Positions 1 to 9,299 are shown, counted from the stretch's first letter. The stretch is DNA of 64,000 bases from JAGQOZ01 sp041399205 (GCA_041399205.1 JAWKTK010000019.1:124001-188000), one strand, 5' to 3'. The notes: generated by a model not told the origin, from the sequence alone. Translations and numbers: made by a program.

Positions 1-1
1 C

Positions 2-1600
2 GATGGGAAGCTAAACGTTGACTCGCGGGATGAAATCACATTCACCTACATGGATGCCGATGACGGCACGGGAACTCCAATTACGGTGACCGCAGCTATC
101 GGATTGGTTCAAGACGACCACGGCGATTCACAAGCTACGGCAACCTTGTTGACCAATCGCATGTCCGGCAACATTGATTACTTGGGCGACGTCGACTGGT
201 TTCGCTTTTCAGCAACGGCGGATACAGACTATTCGCTCTACACATCACTCGATTCTTTATCCGATTCAATCTTGGATTTGTATGACGCCAACGGTAACGA
301 GATCGCGACCGACAACAATTCAGGGTTCGGCTTCGCTTCGTTAATCGAATGGACAGCACCGGCAGACGGTGAATATTATCTTCGCGCGCGAGGCGGCAAT
401 AACAGTGTCGGCTCTTACGATGTCTTAGTGCGAAGCAATTCCGGTAACGACGATCACGGCAGCATCAGTGATTTGGCCACCGTCATGTCCGTTCCCGGAC
501 AACTGTCAGCACGAATTGACCAAGAGGGCGACGCCGATTGGTTTTCCGTTGCGTTGACACAGGGCCAAGCGTACCGCATTCTGGTTGAATTGAATTCACT
601 GACCGATTCGTATCTACGGGTTTTTGACAGCAATGGCGAAACGCTTCTGGCCGAAAATGACGACACGCTGAACGCCGGTTCCGAACTCCGCTGGACGGCT
701 CCTCGAACCGACACGTTTTACATACAAGTCAGCGGTTTTGGCGCCGAAACGGGGTCTTATGTGCTGGGCGTCGAACCGATCGAACCGATTGACGACCACG
801 GCAACAGCGCAGATTTGAATTCGTTATTATTTCCTGGTCAAACCATTAGCGCCACGTTAGAGCAATCTGGCGACACCGATTGGTTTCGGTTTACGGGCAT
901 CGCGAATCGCACCTACACGTTTCTTACTCGACTCGGTTCACTGCGCGATTCCATCGTCCGCGTCTACAACACTACCGGGCTGACGGTCCTGGCCGAAGAC
1001 GACGACAGTGGTAACGGCTTAGCGTCTCGGATTGCGTTTCAGCCGACACAGTCTGGCGTTTACTTTGTGGAAGTGGCCGGCTTCACCAACGATTCCGGAA
1101 CCTATGAATTGACGGCTGCGGTGGATCAAGGGCTGGCTGGCGATTTGACCGGCGACGGGCTTATCGACATTGATGACGTTCGCCGCCTGTGTGTGGCCGT
1201 GCGCCTTGACGACCAGAATCCGCAGTTCGACATTGATGCGTCGGGCGATGTTTTTACTCCCGACGTGACCGCCTATTTGGATCAATTCTTGGGCGGTGCT
1301 CCGATTGGCGATGCGAACTTAGACGGCCAGTTTGATTCCGCCGATCTAGTCCTGGTATTCACTGCCGGAGGATACGAAGACAACGAGTTTCAGAATTCCA
1401 ATTGGGATCAAGGCGACTGGAACTGTGACGGCGAGTTTGATTCCAGCGACCTGGTGGCCGCGTTTCAAACGGGTGGCTACCAAAACGATTCTCGACCGCT
1501 TTCGGCTGCCATCGTAGATCATTGGTTTCGGAGCCAACCAAGCTCTGCAGACTTCGATCCGCGCGGTGGTCGCGGACTATCCGGAAAGAGACTAGAATGA
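2..1600 (+). CDS. Secreted PPC-repeat protein with C-terminal dockerin-like EF hands, 5' end outside window
   Basis: The reading frame is open from base 2, so the gene begins upstream and the Met at base 50 is internal. Three bacterial pre-peptidase C-terminal (PPC) domains follow one another. Each opens with a D-D-H-G motif and carries a G-D-x-D-W-F core and an S-Y-x-L/V end, at about residues 25-145, 145-250 and 255-375. After them come dockerin-type EF-hand loops (G-D-L-T-G-D-G-L-I-D and then G-D-A-N-L-D-G-Q-F-D, ending in F-Q-T-G-G-Y). PPC domains are usually found on secreted or surface proteins. The same EF-hand tail ends three other proteins in this window (14300-15403, 33003-35243, 53643-54536). 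No catalytic domain is visible in the part present; one may lie upstream. Confidence 0.85.
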   Translation, partial: DGKLNVDSRDEITFTYMDADDGTGTPITVTAAIGLVQDDHGDSQATATLLTNRMSGNIDYLGDVDWFRFSATADTDYSLYTSLDSLSDSILDLYDANGNEIATDNNSGFGFASLIEWTAPADGEYYLRARGGNNSVGSYDVLVRSNSGNDDHGSISDLATVMSVPGQLSARIDQEGDADWFSVALTQGQAYRILVELNSLTDSYLRVFDSNGETLLAENDDTLNAGSELRWTAPRTDTFYIQVSGFGAETGSYVLGVEPIEPIDDHGNSADLNSLLFPGQTISATLEQSGDTDWFRFTGIANRTYTFLTRLGSLRDSIVRVYNTTGLTVLAEDDDSGNGLASRIAFQPTQSGVYFVEVAGFTNDSGTYELTAAVDQGLAGDLTGDGLIDIDDVRRLCVAVRLDDQNPQFDIDASGDVFTPDVTAYLDQFLGGAPIGDANLDGQFDSADLVLVFTAGGYEDNEFQNSNWDQGDWNCDGEFDSSDLVAAFQTGGYQNDSRPLSAAIVDHWFRSQPSSADFDPRGGRGLSGKRLE

Positions 1601-1651
1601 TGAGCTGAAACTTATTGACGTTTTCGTTCCGGCTTTGGTGGAGAATCAGAC

Positions 1652-2323
1652 ATGGCAAGAACCTTGTTGGCAACCGTATTGGTCATGGCAATTGGCAGTG
1701 TTTCGGCGTGGGCCGAAGATGGCGAATGGGTCAGCCTGTTTGACGGCAAATCACTGGATGGCTGGATCCAAAAGAACGGCACCGCCAAGTATGACGTCGT
1801 GGATGGCACCATTCATGGTACGACCAACGAAGGCAGCCCCAATTCGTTTTTGTGCAGTGAAAAAGAGTATGGAGACTTTGAACTGGAATTTGAAGTCAAA
1901 GTCCATGATCGTTTGAATTCCGGTGTTCAGATTCGCTCCAAAACCAAAGAAGCGGCAGACGGAGAAAAATTTGGGCGAGTCTTCGGGCCGCAAGTGGAAA
2001 TTGAAGCCAGTGGCGATAACGGCGCAGAAGCGGGATACGTGTATGGCGAAGCCACGGGACGAGGCTGGTTGACGCCGGAAGATCGCTTGAAGCCGCACAA
2101 GTACTTTAAGGACGGCCAGTGGAATCAGTATCGAGTGGTCGCCAAGGGGAATCGCATTCAGACCTGGATCAACGGACAGATGATTGAAGACCTCACCGAC
2201 GATGAAATCTACAAGACTCATCCGTCGGGGTTCATTGGACTGCAAGTTCACGGTATTGGTCGAGGCGAAGGGCCTTACGATGTGTCTTGGCAAAACATTC
2301 GCATCAAGGAAATCGAAAAATAG
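1652..2323 (+). CDS. Secreted DUF1080 (3-keto-disaccharide hydrolase family) protein
   Basis: A 223-residue protein with a clear Sec signal peptide (residues 1-21, cleavage after a V-S-A-W-A type site). A single DUF1080 domain follows, with the signature S-L-F-D-G-K-S-L-D-G-W near its start and N-S-G-V-Q-I-R-S and S-G-F-I-G-L-Q later. The fold is concanavalin-like. Some characterised members hydrolyse 3-keto-glycosides, and planctomycetes carry many paralogues of mostly unknown substrate. The ATG at 1652 has a GGAGA ribosome site about nine bases upstream. It stands alone, 51 bases after the dockerin protein. The sugar-related role is by family only. Confidence 0.9.
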   Translation: MARTLLATVLVMAIGSVSAWAEDGEWVSLFDGKSLDGWIQKNGTAKYDVVDGTIHGTTNEGSPNSFLCSEKEYGDFELEFEVKVHDRLNSGVQIRSKTKEAADGEKFGRVFGPQVEIEASGDNGAEAGYVYGEATGRGWLTPEDRLKPHKYFKDGQWNQYRVVAKGNRIQTWINGQMIEDLTDDEIYKTHPSGFIGLQVHGIGRGEGPYDVSWQNIRIKEIEK

Positions 2324-2573
2324 CGGGCTGCCATTATCACGCTCGTCAAGCCTTTCACGCCCACGATCCTGGCCATGGACGGGCGAATCAGATCACAATC
2401 AGCTCGATGTCGCCGCATAAACCAATCTTGCTTTGCGTCCGCTTCACCTTCACCAAGAAAAACGACGTGGAATCTTCGTTGGTCGGTAGGCAATTCGGCG
2501 AACTCGGATTAGGCTAGCTAGATTCCTAAACGTCTGTTCAATTCCTTAACGCATAGAGACGAATTTCGTTGTA

Positions 2574-3938
2574 ATGTTGTCACCATCTGAGCATCCGTCA
2601 CGGTCCGAATGGCGAGTGGATTCGTGGAAAGAATATCCGGCCAAACAGCAACCTACCTATCTGGACTCGGCCGAATTTCAAAATGTGTTTGGTCGTCTCT
2701 GCACATTGCCTCCGCTGGTTTCCAGTTGGGAAGTCGACAAGCTACGCGAACAAATTGCGTTGGCCCAAGACGGATCTGCGTGGTTACTGCAAGGTGGTGA
2801 TTGTGCGGAATCCTTTGACGAATGCACGTCAGCGTCCATTGCCAGCAAGTTAAAGGTCTTGCTGCAGATGAGTTTGGTTCTGATCTTTGGCGCTAAGCAA
2901 CGAATTGTTCGCGTCGGGCGGATTGCCGGACAATACGCCAAGCCCAGAAGTAGCGACACAGAAACGCAGGGTGAAACGACTCTGCCCAGTTACCGCGGTG
3001 ATTTGATCAACAGCGCGGCGTTCAACGAGTCCCAGCGGAAAAACGATCCATGGTTGATGCTACGAGGCTACGAGCGGTCTGCCTTGACATTGAATTTCAT
3101 TCGATCGCTCAGCGAAGGTGGATTCGCCGATCTACATCACCCAGAGTATTGGAATCTGGATTTTGTGGCAGACAGTCCTGAATGCGAACGATACCAAAAG
3201 ATGGTAGGTTCGCTACGCGATGCGCTCGACTTTATCGAAACCATTTCTACCAATCCATTTCCGGAATTGCGTCGAGTCGACTTTTTCACTTCGCATGAAG
3301 CGTTGCATCTTCCCTACGAAGAAGCGCTAACTCGAGAAAGTGTCCGCGGCACCGGTTGGTATAACTTGGGAACGCATTTTCCTTGGATTGGTGAACGAAC
3401 TCGAGAAATCGGCGGGGCGCACATTGAATTGCTGCGAGGCATTCGAAATCCGATGGGTGTCAAAGTCGGACCGACAGCCGACCCCGACGAAATTGTGGAA
3501 TTAGTACGGTTGCTAAACCCAGAAAATACTCCGGGCCGCATCACATTGATTCACCGAATTGGCAACGGCAAAGTCGAGCAAACGTTGCCCAATTTGATTG
3601 AAGCGGTTGCGCAAAGTGGTCAACAGGTCCTGTGGGTTTGCGATCCGATGCATGGCAACACGGTTTCCGCCAAGTCTGGACATAAGACTCGACGATTTGA
3701 TGACGTCCTGGGCGAACTTCGTTCGGCCTTTGCCGTGCACCGCGAATGTCATTCTCGCTTGGGCGGCGTCCACCTAGAACTGACCGGCGAAAATGTCACC
3801 GAATGCTTGGGCGGTGCCACCGGTTTGTCCGAAGACGATCTGCACACAGCGTACAATACAACGTGTGATCCTCGGCTAAACTACGAACAAGCCATGGAAA
3901 TCGCCTTTTCCATTACCAATGAAATTCTCAAGCCGTAA
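2574..3938 (+). CDS. Class II 3-deoxy-7-phosphoheptulonate (DAHP) synthase
   Basis: This enzyme condenses phosphoenolpyruvate and erythrose 4-phosphate, the first step of the shikimate pathway, in the cytoplasm. The 454-residue length is normal for the plant/mycobacterial class II family. Family motifs appear in order: Q-Q-P-T-Y-L-D near residue 25, G-G-D-C-A-E with a metal-binding Cys, K-P-R-S-S, Y-R-G-D, H-E-A-L-H-L-P-Y-E, R-G-I-R-N-P-M-G-V-K-V-G-P and D-P-M-H-G-N-T. The N-terminal W-x-x-D-S-W-K-E-Y-P stretch matches the family start and supports the ATG at 2574. No other aromatic biosynthesis gene is adjacent. Class II genes go under several aro names, so none is assigned. Confidence 0.95.
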   Translation: MLSPSEHPSRSEWRVDSWKEYPAKQQPTYLDSAEFQNVFGRLCTLPPLVSSWEVDKLREQIALAQDGSAWLLQGGDCAESFDECTSASIASKLKVLLQMSLVLIFGAKQRIVRVGRIAGQYAKPRSSDTETQGETTLPSYRGDLINSAAFNESQRKNDPWLMLRGYERSALTLNFIRSLSEGGFADLHHPEYWNLDFVADSPECERYQKMVGSLRDALDFIETISTNPFPELRRVDFFTSHEALHLPYEEALTRESVRGTGWYNLGTHFPWIGERTREIGGAHIELLRGIRNPMGVKVGPTADPDEIVELVRLLNPENTPGRITLIHRIGNGKVEQTLPNLIEAVAQSGQQVLWVCDPMHGNTVSAKSGHKTRRFDDVLGELRSAFAVHRECHSRLGGVHLELTGENVTECLGGATGLSEDDLHTAYNTTCDPRLNYEQAMEIAFSITNEILKP

Positions 3939-3988
3939 TTCGCTCTTCGTGCCTGCGGCTCTTCAGCATACAGTGAGGAAACACATCA

Positions 3989-4126
3989 TAGCCCGAAACG
4001 TAAGTGAGGGGAAATTGAATGTTTGTTCGGTCGCTCGCTGACGCGATTTGACGTTGCGTTTTTTCATAGCCTGAAACGTAAGTCGAGGCGAAACGGAGCG
4101 ATTCTGCACTCTCTCGCTTCGGGCTA
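3989..4126. repeat. REP-like intergenic repeat, two units of about 78 and 60 bases
   Basis: One unit runs from TAGCCCGAAACGTAAGTGAG at 3989 to 4066, and a second starts at 4067. The second ends in GCTTCGGGCTA at 4126, so its ends (TAGCCTGAAACG and CGCTTCGGGCTA) are an imperfect inverted repeat. The same 78-base unit recurs at 25966-26043 and 26044 onward. The last bases overlap the stop codon of the sensor kinase gene on the minus strand. Confidence 0.75.
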
Positions 4127-7045
4127 AGACGTTTGCAACGGAACCTCGGAATTCGGCGCAGCCAATTTCGCTCGTCCTGAATGACGCGATACCAGATCCA
4201 GCAGCTGCCGTTTAGTGATCGGCTTGCTGGCTCGATCCGTAAAATCTTGGGAATGGCGTACTTTTTCTTGATCTCCTGCCGTCAACGCGATAATTGGTTG
4301 ACGATAACCGGCCTTCCGCAGCAGCGCTACGGCCTCGACGCCATCCATGATGGGCAAATCAATGTCCATCAACACCAAGTCATACCGCTGTTTCAAGTCT
4401 TGCGAAACCAAGGCCAATTCGACACCTTCCTGGCCGTCACGAGCAACATCGACGTCCACTCCGGATCGATGCAGTAGATGCGTGACCAAACGAATAGTGT
4501 CTTCACCATCTTCTACCAATAAGACTCGCAGCCCTCGCAACAAGTCTCCTTCGTGCAGACCGTTTTGAGTTGGTTCGCGAGAGATCTGGATCGGCGAGAA
4601 TTCCTGCCACGTTACCTCGGCCGATCGCGTGATGGGCAGCATAAATTCGAACACCAGCTTGGACTGGTCCATGCGAGCCGCCAATGATCCGCCCAGCAAT
4701 TCGGCCAATCGGCTGGCGATCGCCAGTTCCAACCCCGTGGCCTGACGATTGGGAAACAATTCCGAAGTCGCAAACGGATGAAACAAGCTTTCACACTGCG
4801 ATGCGTTCAGCTGTCGACAGTTTCCCTGAATGACCAACACCAAGTTCTGATCGTTGCCGTCCGCTTCTACAACGACGTCCGCATTGACAGCACCGTCATC
4901 ACTGACATCCACAACAAACTGACTCAACGACTGCAGGACTCGTTGCAGTTGCTCGGCATCGGTTTCTAGCATCACTGGTAGCGACGAGCGACACTTTAGC
5001 GTTGCAAGTTCAACTATTGTTTCGCCTTGTCGCCGAGCGTCCGCTTCTAGCGCACCCCAAACAGCTTGCAGTAGGGGCCACGTCTTGACAAATTCGCGGT
5101 GCAGATGTAACGCCTTGCTTTCAATTCGTGAGAGTTCAATCACATCGTTGATGGTAGACAACAGGTGCCGACTATTTCGCTCCACGGTTTCCACCGATTC
5201 CGCGTGTGAAGCATCGGCAACTTCGCCCGCCAGCAATTCCGCGTAGCCCAGAATGATCGTCATAGGCGTGCGAAGTGAGTGCCCCATTTTTCCCAAGAAC
5301 GCGTTATTCACCGCGCCCGCGTGTTCGGCTACGTTACGCAGTTTGGTCAGTTCCAGTGACTGTCGCCGCAGATTGCCTTTCACACTTTCCAAAAATGCGG
5401 CGCGTTGCACAATGGAGCTATCCAATTCCACCAAGCGAATCTGCGCCGCGTCCAACTGCCGAGATTTATCGGCAAGTCGCGCCGACATCTGATGCACGGC
5501 GTTGGCCACGTCGCCGATTTCATCTTGTTCTTGTTCGTCCAGAGAGGCAATTTCTTCGCCAGCACCAAGTCTGCGGACAATGTTTCGCAACCGAGTCAGC
5601 CGAAAGGCCAGCGTATAGACCACGGTTCCGCTCAACAACGATGTGATCAGCAAACCGACAAGTGACACGCGGAAGACGGTTTGTTGGACCGATGTGACTT
5701 CGCCGAACAAGGCTTCCTGCGGGTCGTCGAACACCAAGATCCATCCCGTTCCAGGATTCTTGCCGAATCCGCTGGACGCTACCAACGTGGAAACCAACTC
5801 CGTATCGGTGTAAACATCCGTGCGAAGAATGCTATCGGCCGTTGTCAAGAACTTGGAAACGTCCAAACCTCGCAGTGCCAACTTGCCGTCACTAAGTGGT
5901 TCTGCCATTCCGTCCACGTCGGCAATGACTTTCCCGTCGCGAGTCAACAGCAGCATGCGTTGACCTGGTAAGAGTCTTCGCGCGGCAGATCGAGCTGCCA
6001 GCAGATCAGCCGTTTCTGAAACGCTTAAGGATGCCAACAGGACTCCGGCAAATTCGCCATGGTCGTCTTCAATTCGCAAACCGATGTCCACGCCCAAAAA
6101 ATCGTTTCGCTGATAGACACCGGATAGAAAGGTACGATTCTGCTTGGCGTTTCGCCAGCCGATGGAATTTCGCAAATCATATTGTGCAGGCAGAGTCGAC
6201 GCCGCCACCACCGCTCCATAACGATTCGTAATGATAATCCGGTCGTAGATTGGATATTGAAAGCCTTGGTTTAGGCGCTGCAATTGCGTCTGGAGATCTC
6301 GCGAAAGCGGTCCGTCCTGGATCAACGCCTTGAACTTGGGACAGCCCAAACCGCCAGAACCACCCGACTGCCGCAGACCCACTACACCACCTGAATCGCC
6401 CGACTGGTCTCCTGAATCGCCCGACTGGTCTCCCGAATCGCCCGACTGGACTCCTGAATCGTGCAATGCACCCGAATTGGCCCCGGCCCCATCATTGCCC
6501 ACCTTGCCCACCTGGTGCCATGTATGTTTTGAATCCGATACAAGTTCGGAGCCCGCTTGGTGCCATGCATGTTCTGAATCTTCTGAGCTCGATTGGTGCC
6601 ATGCATGTTTTGAATCTTTGAACATGGGGAAGCCTGAACTACCAAGTCCACCCGATTGCCGCTGCCCCCCCGAATCACCCAACTGGCCTCCTCGGCCCGC
6701 TTGGTGCCGGCCAGCTTGGCCAGCTCCCCCCTGGCCAGCTCGGTGCCATGCATGGTTTCGTTTGGCAATCACCTGCTCGACGTCAGGACATGCCGCGAAG
6801 ACGCCGTTTGAATGTGTCAGTGTCGTTCGCACCAGCGACCCTTCGGCATAGGCGTCCAGCGAGACGATCCGGCCGTGAATATCTCGATCGATTTCGGCCA
6901 TGATGGCAGAGGCTTCCGCAATGGTTCGTTCGCGAATGGAAGACTCGAGCGCCTGCTTGGCCAGCTTGGACGAGTACACACCGATAGCGCAAACCAGCAG
7001 AGCTGGAACCAACACAACCAGTGATAATCGTTGAGCTGAACGCAT
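4124..7045 (-). CDS. Membrane hybrid sensor kinase-like protein (CACHE-type sensor, HAMP, HisKA, degenerate ATPase, receiver)
   Basis: A 973-residue protein. A membrane helix lies at about residues 8-26 and an extracytoplasmic CACHE-like sensor at about 30-440. A second helix at about 450-475 leads into HAMP and then HisKA with the H-box G-H-S-L-R-T-P-M-T. The ATPase-like region follows, then a receiver domain with phosphoacceptor L-V-L-M-D-I-D-L-P and the conserved S-K-P lysine. The ATPase region lacks the usual N-box asparagine (S-L-S-Q-F-V-V-D instead) and no D-x-G-x-G box is seen, so kinase activity is doubtful. The sensor is interrupted at residues about 98-236 by a Gly/Ser/Gln and H-A-W-H-Q repeat insertion (separate entry). 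The gene stands alone, 185 bases upstream of the MFS stop codon; the stop lies inside a REP-like repeat. Confidence 0.85.
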   Translation of the reverse strand: MRSAQRLSLVVLVPALLVCAIGVYSSKLAKQALESSIRERTIAEASAIMAEIDRDIHGRIVSLDAYAEGSLVRTTLTHSNGVFAACPDVEQVIAKRNHAWHRAGQGGAGQAGRHQAGRGGQLGDSGGQRQSGGLGSSGFPMFKDSKHAWHQSSSEDSEHAWHQAGSELVSDSKHTWHQVGKVGNDGAGANSGALHDSGVQSGDSGDQSGDSGDQSGDSGGVVGLRQSGGSGGLGCPKFKALIQDGPLSRDLQTQLQRLNQGFQYPIYDRIIITNRYGAVVAASTLPAQYDLRNSIGWRNAKQNRTFLSGVYQRNDFLGVDIGLRIEDDHGEFAGVLLASLSVSETADLLAARSAARRLLPGQRMLLLTRDGKVIADVDGMAEPLSDGKLALRGLDVSKFLTTADSILRTDVYTDTELVSTLVASSGFGKNPGTGWILVFDDPQEALFGEVTSVQQTVFRVSLVGLLITSLLSGTVVYTLAFRLTRLRNIVRRLGAGEEIASLDEQEQDEIGDVANAVHQMSARLADKSRQLDAAQIRLVELDSSIVQRAAFLESVKGNLRRQSLELTKLRNVAEHAGAVNNAFLGKMGHSLRTPMTIILGYAELLAGEVADASHAESVETVERNSRHLLSTINDVIELSRIESKALHLHREFVKTWPLLQAVWGALEADARRQGETIVELATLKCRSSLPVMLETDAEQLQRVLQSLSQFVVDVSDDGAVNADVVVEADGNDQNLVLVIQGNCRQLNASQCESLFHPFATSELFPNRQATGLELAIASRLAELLGGSLAARMDQSKLVFEFMLPITRSAEVTWQEFSPIQISREPTQNGLHEGDLLRGLRVLLVEDGEDTIRLVTHLLHRSGVDVDVARDGQEGVELALVSQDLKQRYDLVLMDIDLPIMDGVEAVALLRKAGYRQPIIALTAGDQEKVRHSQDFTDRASKPITKRQLLDLVSRHSGRAKLAAPNSEVPLQTS
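6338..6754 (-). repeat. In-frame repeat insertion inside the sensor domain of the hybrid kinase
   Basis: About 417 bases coding for residues 98-236. Two kinds of short repeat are visible. One is TTGGTGCCATGCATG (four variants; H-A-W-H-Q/R in the protein). The other is GAATCGCCCGACTGG in tandem (D-Q-S-G-D-S-G in the protein). A longer duplicated block gives R-Q-S-G-G-L-G...P-M-F-K and R-Q-S-G-G-S-G...P-K-F-K. The core GGTGCCAT also occurs in both arrays around the transposase at 15.4-18.2 kb. Flanking sensor sequence resumes cleanly on both sides. Confidence 0.8.
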
Positions 7046-7230
7046 GTATTTGCTGCGAAATCAATCGAATTAAGCGTGGCATTCCGCTAATGCCACGTCT
7101 AATCATGCGTTGCTGCCAAACATAGTCACGTTGGATCGCTTGTTCGGAGAATTCGAATCAGACAATCCACATCCGCTTGTGACGGTACAATCAGAACATC
7201 TTGAAAGATCGGGACGACTTGCCACCTGAA

Positions 7231-8517
7231 TCAGGTAATTTTGTCCCCCAGAGTTCGGCGAGTTGCCGACGCGTCTAGGAAGTAAAGCAAGCCGATCAAA
7301 CCAACTTGAAACACCCCCATCAGCACAAATATCTCCTGCGGCGCAAGGAAGTCCGATACGTGACTGGCAGACTTGCTTCCAAAGACGCGAGACAAATTCA
7401 TCAAGGACATGTACGCAGTGAATTGCGTGGCGGCAACCTTGGGCCAAGCAACCGTCAAGAACAACGAAAACAGCGAAACGGTCAACAATGCCAACAGAAC
7501 CTCTTGGCCGTAGATCAACGCGTAAATAACGCCATCGAATTCCCACAGCGACGGCACGGCGCCGAAACAGATCCACAATAATCCCACAGCCACCGTGGCG
7601 CACGACGCGACTCGTTTTGCGCCGAATCTATCCGCTAAAAAGCCACCGGCAATCGAAGCCGCCAATCCTAAAAACACCGCGTCTCCGCCTGTCGCCTTGG
7701 AAAACTTTTCCTGGCTCCACTGTAAGTCTTGTGTGATATAAATCGTATAAACGACTTGCAGCAGTCCCTGCCCAATGTTGACGGCCAACGCCACAAGTGC
7801 AGCCATCAACGACGCTGGCACGGAAAACGCTTTGCCCAAATTTCGCACCAACAGAATCGCTCGTTGACGCTGCACCGTGTTGCCTTCGTGGTGATCGCGG
7901 TGTCGCCGATCAGGCACCAGCAGTCTGTCTCCACGCCGTTCGCGCAGCAACACAGGCACCATAGAAATGACCAGCAGAATTGCTGCGTAAAGTGTCAATG
8001 TCCAATCCAGCGAATATTTCCCTAACAGCCAACCCAAGCCACCTCCACCCACGGCAGTTCCAAAGTACGACGACGCGTACATCAGGCCATTTGCCTTGCC
8101 TCGTTCATGTTCCTTCAACAGATCCACGGCCAACGCATCGACGGCCACGTCCTGCAATGAGGCAAAGACGTTTAGGACAAACACCAACTGCCGAACTCGA
8201 TCAAACGATTGTTCCAGATCACTCATGATCATCCAACAAATGGTGGCGAACATCGAAATCTGAGCGAAAACAATCCATGGACGCCTGCGTCCCAGACTGG
8301 GCAGTTGCAACCAATCAATCACGGGGCCCCACATCCACTTGAACGACCAAGGCAAGATGCTGAAGGCAATCAAGTCACCAATCGTCTTTGAATCGGCGCC
8401 ATGCTTGGACAGGTAGGCGGCCAACGCCACGGTAACAAATCCGTACGGCAACCCCTGCGCCACATACAGTGCGCACAAAGCAAACATGCGCAATGACAAT
8501 CGGTCCGCCAGATACAC
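7231..8517 (-). CDS. MFS transporter, AmpG/PAT-like
   Basis: A protein of about 428 residues with roughly twelve hydrophobic helices. A typical start region (F-A-L-C-A-L-Y-V-A-Q-G-L-P-Y-G-F) is followed by W-S-F-K-W-M-W-G-P-V-I-D and G-R-R-R-P-W-I, the cytoplasmic-loop signature of the AmpG/acetyl-CoA transporter branch of MFS. AmpG itself imports anhydromuropeptides, but the substrate here is unknown. The frame stays open up to 8631, inside the upstream gene. I prefer the GTG at 8517, 13 bases after that gene's stop and behind AAAAGGG; an ATG at 8487 is the alternative. It is the last gene of the minus-strand run that begins at 14129. Confidence 0.85.
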   Translation of the reverse strand: MYLADRLSLRMFALCALYVAQGLPYGFVTVALAAYLSKHGADSKTIGDLIAFSILPWSFKWMWGPVIDWLQLPSLGRRRPWIVFAQISMFATICWMIMSDLEQSFDRVRQLVFVLNVFASLQDVAVDALAVDLLKEHERGKANGLMYASSYFGTAVGGGGLGWLLGKYSLDWTLTLYAAILLVISMVPVLLRERRGDRLLVPDRRHRDHHEGNTVQRQRAILLVRNLGKAFSVPASLMAALVALAVNIGQGLLQVVYTIYITQDLQWSQEKFSKATGGDAVFLGLAASIAGGFLADRFGAKRVASCATVAVGLLWICFGAVPSLWEFDGVIYALIYGQEVLLALLTVSLFSLFLTVAWPKVAATQFTAYMSLMNLSRVFGSKSASHVSDFLAPQEIFVLMGVFQVGLIGLLYFLDASATRRTLGDKIT

Positions 8518-8530
8518 TTCGATGCCCTTT

Positions 8531-9281
8531 TCAGCTAGATTCCATTCCGGGAATCGGTAACTCAAATTCCGCAACCACCGGCAAATGATCAGACGCTTGC
8601 CGAGCAACCTCGGTATGCCCAGCGAACGCATGCTGTAATTCCATTTCGCCTCGAAAGTAGATACGGTCCAATGGACGCAAAGGCATCACGGCAGGAAACG
8701 TGCGAAGAGCACCAAACGCCGGTTGAAAACCATGCGGCTCCAGATGTCGTTTTCCCAATCCGCCCCAGACATCATTGAAATCCCCCGCCAAAATTAGTGG
8801 CGTGGATGACTGAACATGCTGCAAGTAGTCACAGCGAACCAAACGCCGCAATTGCATGGAGCGTTCAAAGCCGGCCAATCCCAAGTGCGTATTCACGACT
8901 ACCACCGTGCGTTGATGCCCTTCGAAGTGAATCGTGGTTCGCACCAACAACGCTTGTCGACGCTTCTTAGGTTTCACCGTCAAATCCAAATCGGACGTGT
9001 CATGCAATGCGTGCTTGCTGAGGATCGCGTTGCTATAGCCGCCGGTTCGCAATTTCACATTTAGTTGAAATGCCGGTGCGGCAATGCGAGCTGTTCCGCC
9101 AATAGATCCACTTGACGGTGGAGCCGAGATCGAGGCACACCGTCGTCCACCTCCTGCAGCGCCACGATGTCCGGATCATAGTGCTGAATGGTCTGAACAA
9201 TGCGGTCCAATTCATAACGGCGATCAACGCCGCTGATCCTTTATGAATATTGTATGAAAGGACTTTTAGTTTTGCGGACAT
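8531..9281 (-). pseudogene. Endonuclease/exonuclease/phosphatase (EEP) family protein, two frameshifts
   Basis: The start reads L-K-V-L-S-Y-N-I-H-K-G, the EEP opening. The family sequence then continues in a second frame (S-G-V-D-R-R-Y-E-L-D-R-I-V and D-I-V-A-L-Q-E-V-D, the metal-binding Glu) after a lost base near 9238. It moves to a third frame after another lost base near 9068 (L-R-T-G-G-Y-S-N-A-I-L onward, with L-A-G-D-F-N-D and S-D-H-L-P-V-V-A-E-F). All catalytic motifs survive, so the shifts are probably consensus errors. It lies 18 bases behind the cardiolipin synthase-like gene. The same pairing is known from ybhP next to clsB in E. coli, where a YbhP-like protein belongs to this superfamily. 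Confidence 0.8.
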
Positions 9282-9299
9282 GAGATTCGAACAAGATGA

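Noticed and set aside
6330..6851. Plus-strand Pro/Cys-rich frame (P-E-S-P-D-W-S repeats)
   Set aside because: Antisense to the kinase insertion; openness follows from the repeats. A real antisense product is possible but unsupported.
7103..7603. Minus-strand frame of 166 codons beside the MFS gene end
   Set aside because: It overlaps the MFS coding region in another frame and has no recognisable sequence.
8518..8631. Start of the MFS gene at 8631
   Set aside because: It would overlap the EEP coding region by 100 bases and add a non-membrane stretch; the GTG at 8517 or ATG at 8487 fits better.
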